Shown: positions 63,517 to 64,000 of the stretch, piece by piece
How the letters are laid out: each line of letters begins with the position of its first letter
How positions within the stretch are numbered: the stretch's first letter is position 1
Assembly: GCF_001692325.1 (NCBI RefSeq)
Contig: NZ_LXKN01000002.1
Span: forward strand, 124,001-188,000
Direction: 5' to 3'
Source of the DNA: Rhizobium sp. AC27/96
Lineage (GTDB): Bacteria > Pseudomonadota > Alphaproteobacteria > Rhizobiales > Rhizobiaceae
Length of the DNA stretch: 64,000 bases
Notes under the pieces: model-generated
The model's database searches: none
Told to the model about the DNA's origin: nothing
Seen by the model: only the letters and a program-made list of their open reading frames with translations
Position numbers and translations under genes: made by a program

Positions 63517-64000
63517 ATGACAGACACGCTTCTCGAACTCAAAGATTACTCCATCACCTTCCGCACACCGGAAGGCGAAGTTGCCGCCGTCTCCAAGCTG
63601 AACCTGAAGATCGGCCGTGGCGAGCGCGTCGCCGTCGTCGGCGAATCCGGTTCCGGCAAGAGCCAGACCTTTCTCGGCCTGATGGGCCTGCTCGCCAAGA
63701 ATGGCCGCACCAGCGGCCAGGCACTGCTCGACGGCAAGGACATCCTTCAGCTCAAGCCGCGCGAACTCGACCATGTCCGCGGCAAGGACATGGCGATGGT
63801 CTTCCAGGACCCGATGACGGCCCTCAATCCATCGCTGCGCATATCCAGACAGCTGACGGAACAGCTGGAAGTCCACGGTGGCTTGACTGCACGCGCGGCT
63901 TCAACTGCGGCACTCGATATGCTGAAACGCGTCGGCATTCCTGACCCGAGCCGCCGCTTCAACCTCTATCCGCACGAGCTTTCGGGCGGCATGCGTCAGC
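63517..64000 (+). CDS. Oligopeptide ABC transporter, ATP-binding protein (OppD-like), 3' truncated by window
   Basis: The first 161 residues of an ABC ATPase. Walker A is VGESGSGKSQTFLGLMGLL (near residue 40), the Q-loop is MVFQDPMTALNPSLRI and the signature LSGGMRQ is reached at the window edge. It follows the OppC-like stop by one base. A second ATPase (OppF-like) is expected beyond the window. Confidence 0.93.
   Translation, partial: MTDTLLELKDYSITFRTPEGEVAAVSKLNLKIGRGERVAVVGESGSGKSQTFLGLMGLLAKNGRTSGQALLDGKDILQLKPRELDHVRGKDMAMVFQDPMTALNPSLRISRQLTEQLEVHGGLTARAASTAALDMLKRVGIPDPSRRFNLYPHELSGGMRQ

Overview
The window looks like a chromosomal segment of a Rhizobiaceae alphaproteobacterium, most likely Rhizobium. 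The evidence is a high-GC coding bias, a fused TrpE(G) anthranilate synthase behind a short Trp-rich leader peptide, a choXWV choline transporter, a NolR-like ArsR regulator, and two copies of a palindromic repeat that I recognise as common between Rhizobiaceae genes. No rRNA, tRNA, CRISPR array, transposase or prophage gene was seen, so this is core-type DNA rather than an island.

Layout. Positions 1-3080 hold the end of a Na/Pi cotransporter, hemF and three small genes. Positions 3095-5603 (minus) are a tightly overlapping trio: CCA tRNA nucleotidyltransferase, a Nudix hydrolase and DUF1285. Diverging from it, 5772-13056 (plus) is a compact five-gene unit: MoxR ATPase, DUF58, two large membrane-anchored VWA-type proteins and a GNAT. 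Positions 13096-19333 hold a GNAT, a glutathionyl-hydroquinone-reductase-like GST, a palindromic element, a Nudix gene, a metallophosphoesterase, a TPR lipid/periplasm-directed protein, and an ECF sigma/anti-sigma pair. Positions 19463-22679 (minus) hold leuA with a candidate Leu-codon leader and a BenE-type transporter. Positions 22902-26751 hold a DeoR regulator, an MFS permease, a VOC protein and a TetR/DUF4336 divergent pair sharing a palindromic operator.

Positions 26871-30825 hold an orphan ClpP, DUF2076, queF, bluB and a glyoxalase-like gene. Positions 30946-36028 (minus) hold a TIGR02117 protein, trpE(G) with its attenuator, and an ABC-F ATPase behind a structured leader with a tiny ORF. 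Positions 36191-39517 hold a haem-type TonB receptor diverging from an extensin-family protein. Positions 39644-45204 hold formate-THF ligase, a YqhA-type membrane protein, two tandem secreted ClpP-fold proteins and a LuxR-type regulator. Positions 45395-48886 (minus) hold DUF2333, a coiled-coil protein, a cytochrome c and thymidine kinase. Positions 49121-52673 hold choXWV and a HugZ-like protein. Positions 53043-56846 hold a NolR-like regulator, an omega-amino-acid aminotransferase and adenine deaminase. The window ends with a GH13 alpha-glucosidase and an oligopeptide ABC transporter cut off in its first ATPase gene.

The most interesting signals lie in RNA-level control. trpL and a candidate leuL both appear to start at or next to the transcription start (leaderless). 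An ABC-F gene has a 23-codon ORF and an 80-nt nested hairpin upstream. Both substrate-binding-protein genes (choX and the opp gene) are followed by strong hairpins before their permease genes. No large unknown multigene system was identified; the tandem secreted ClpP-fold pair is the best protein-level candidate.
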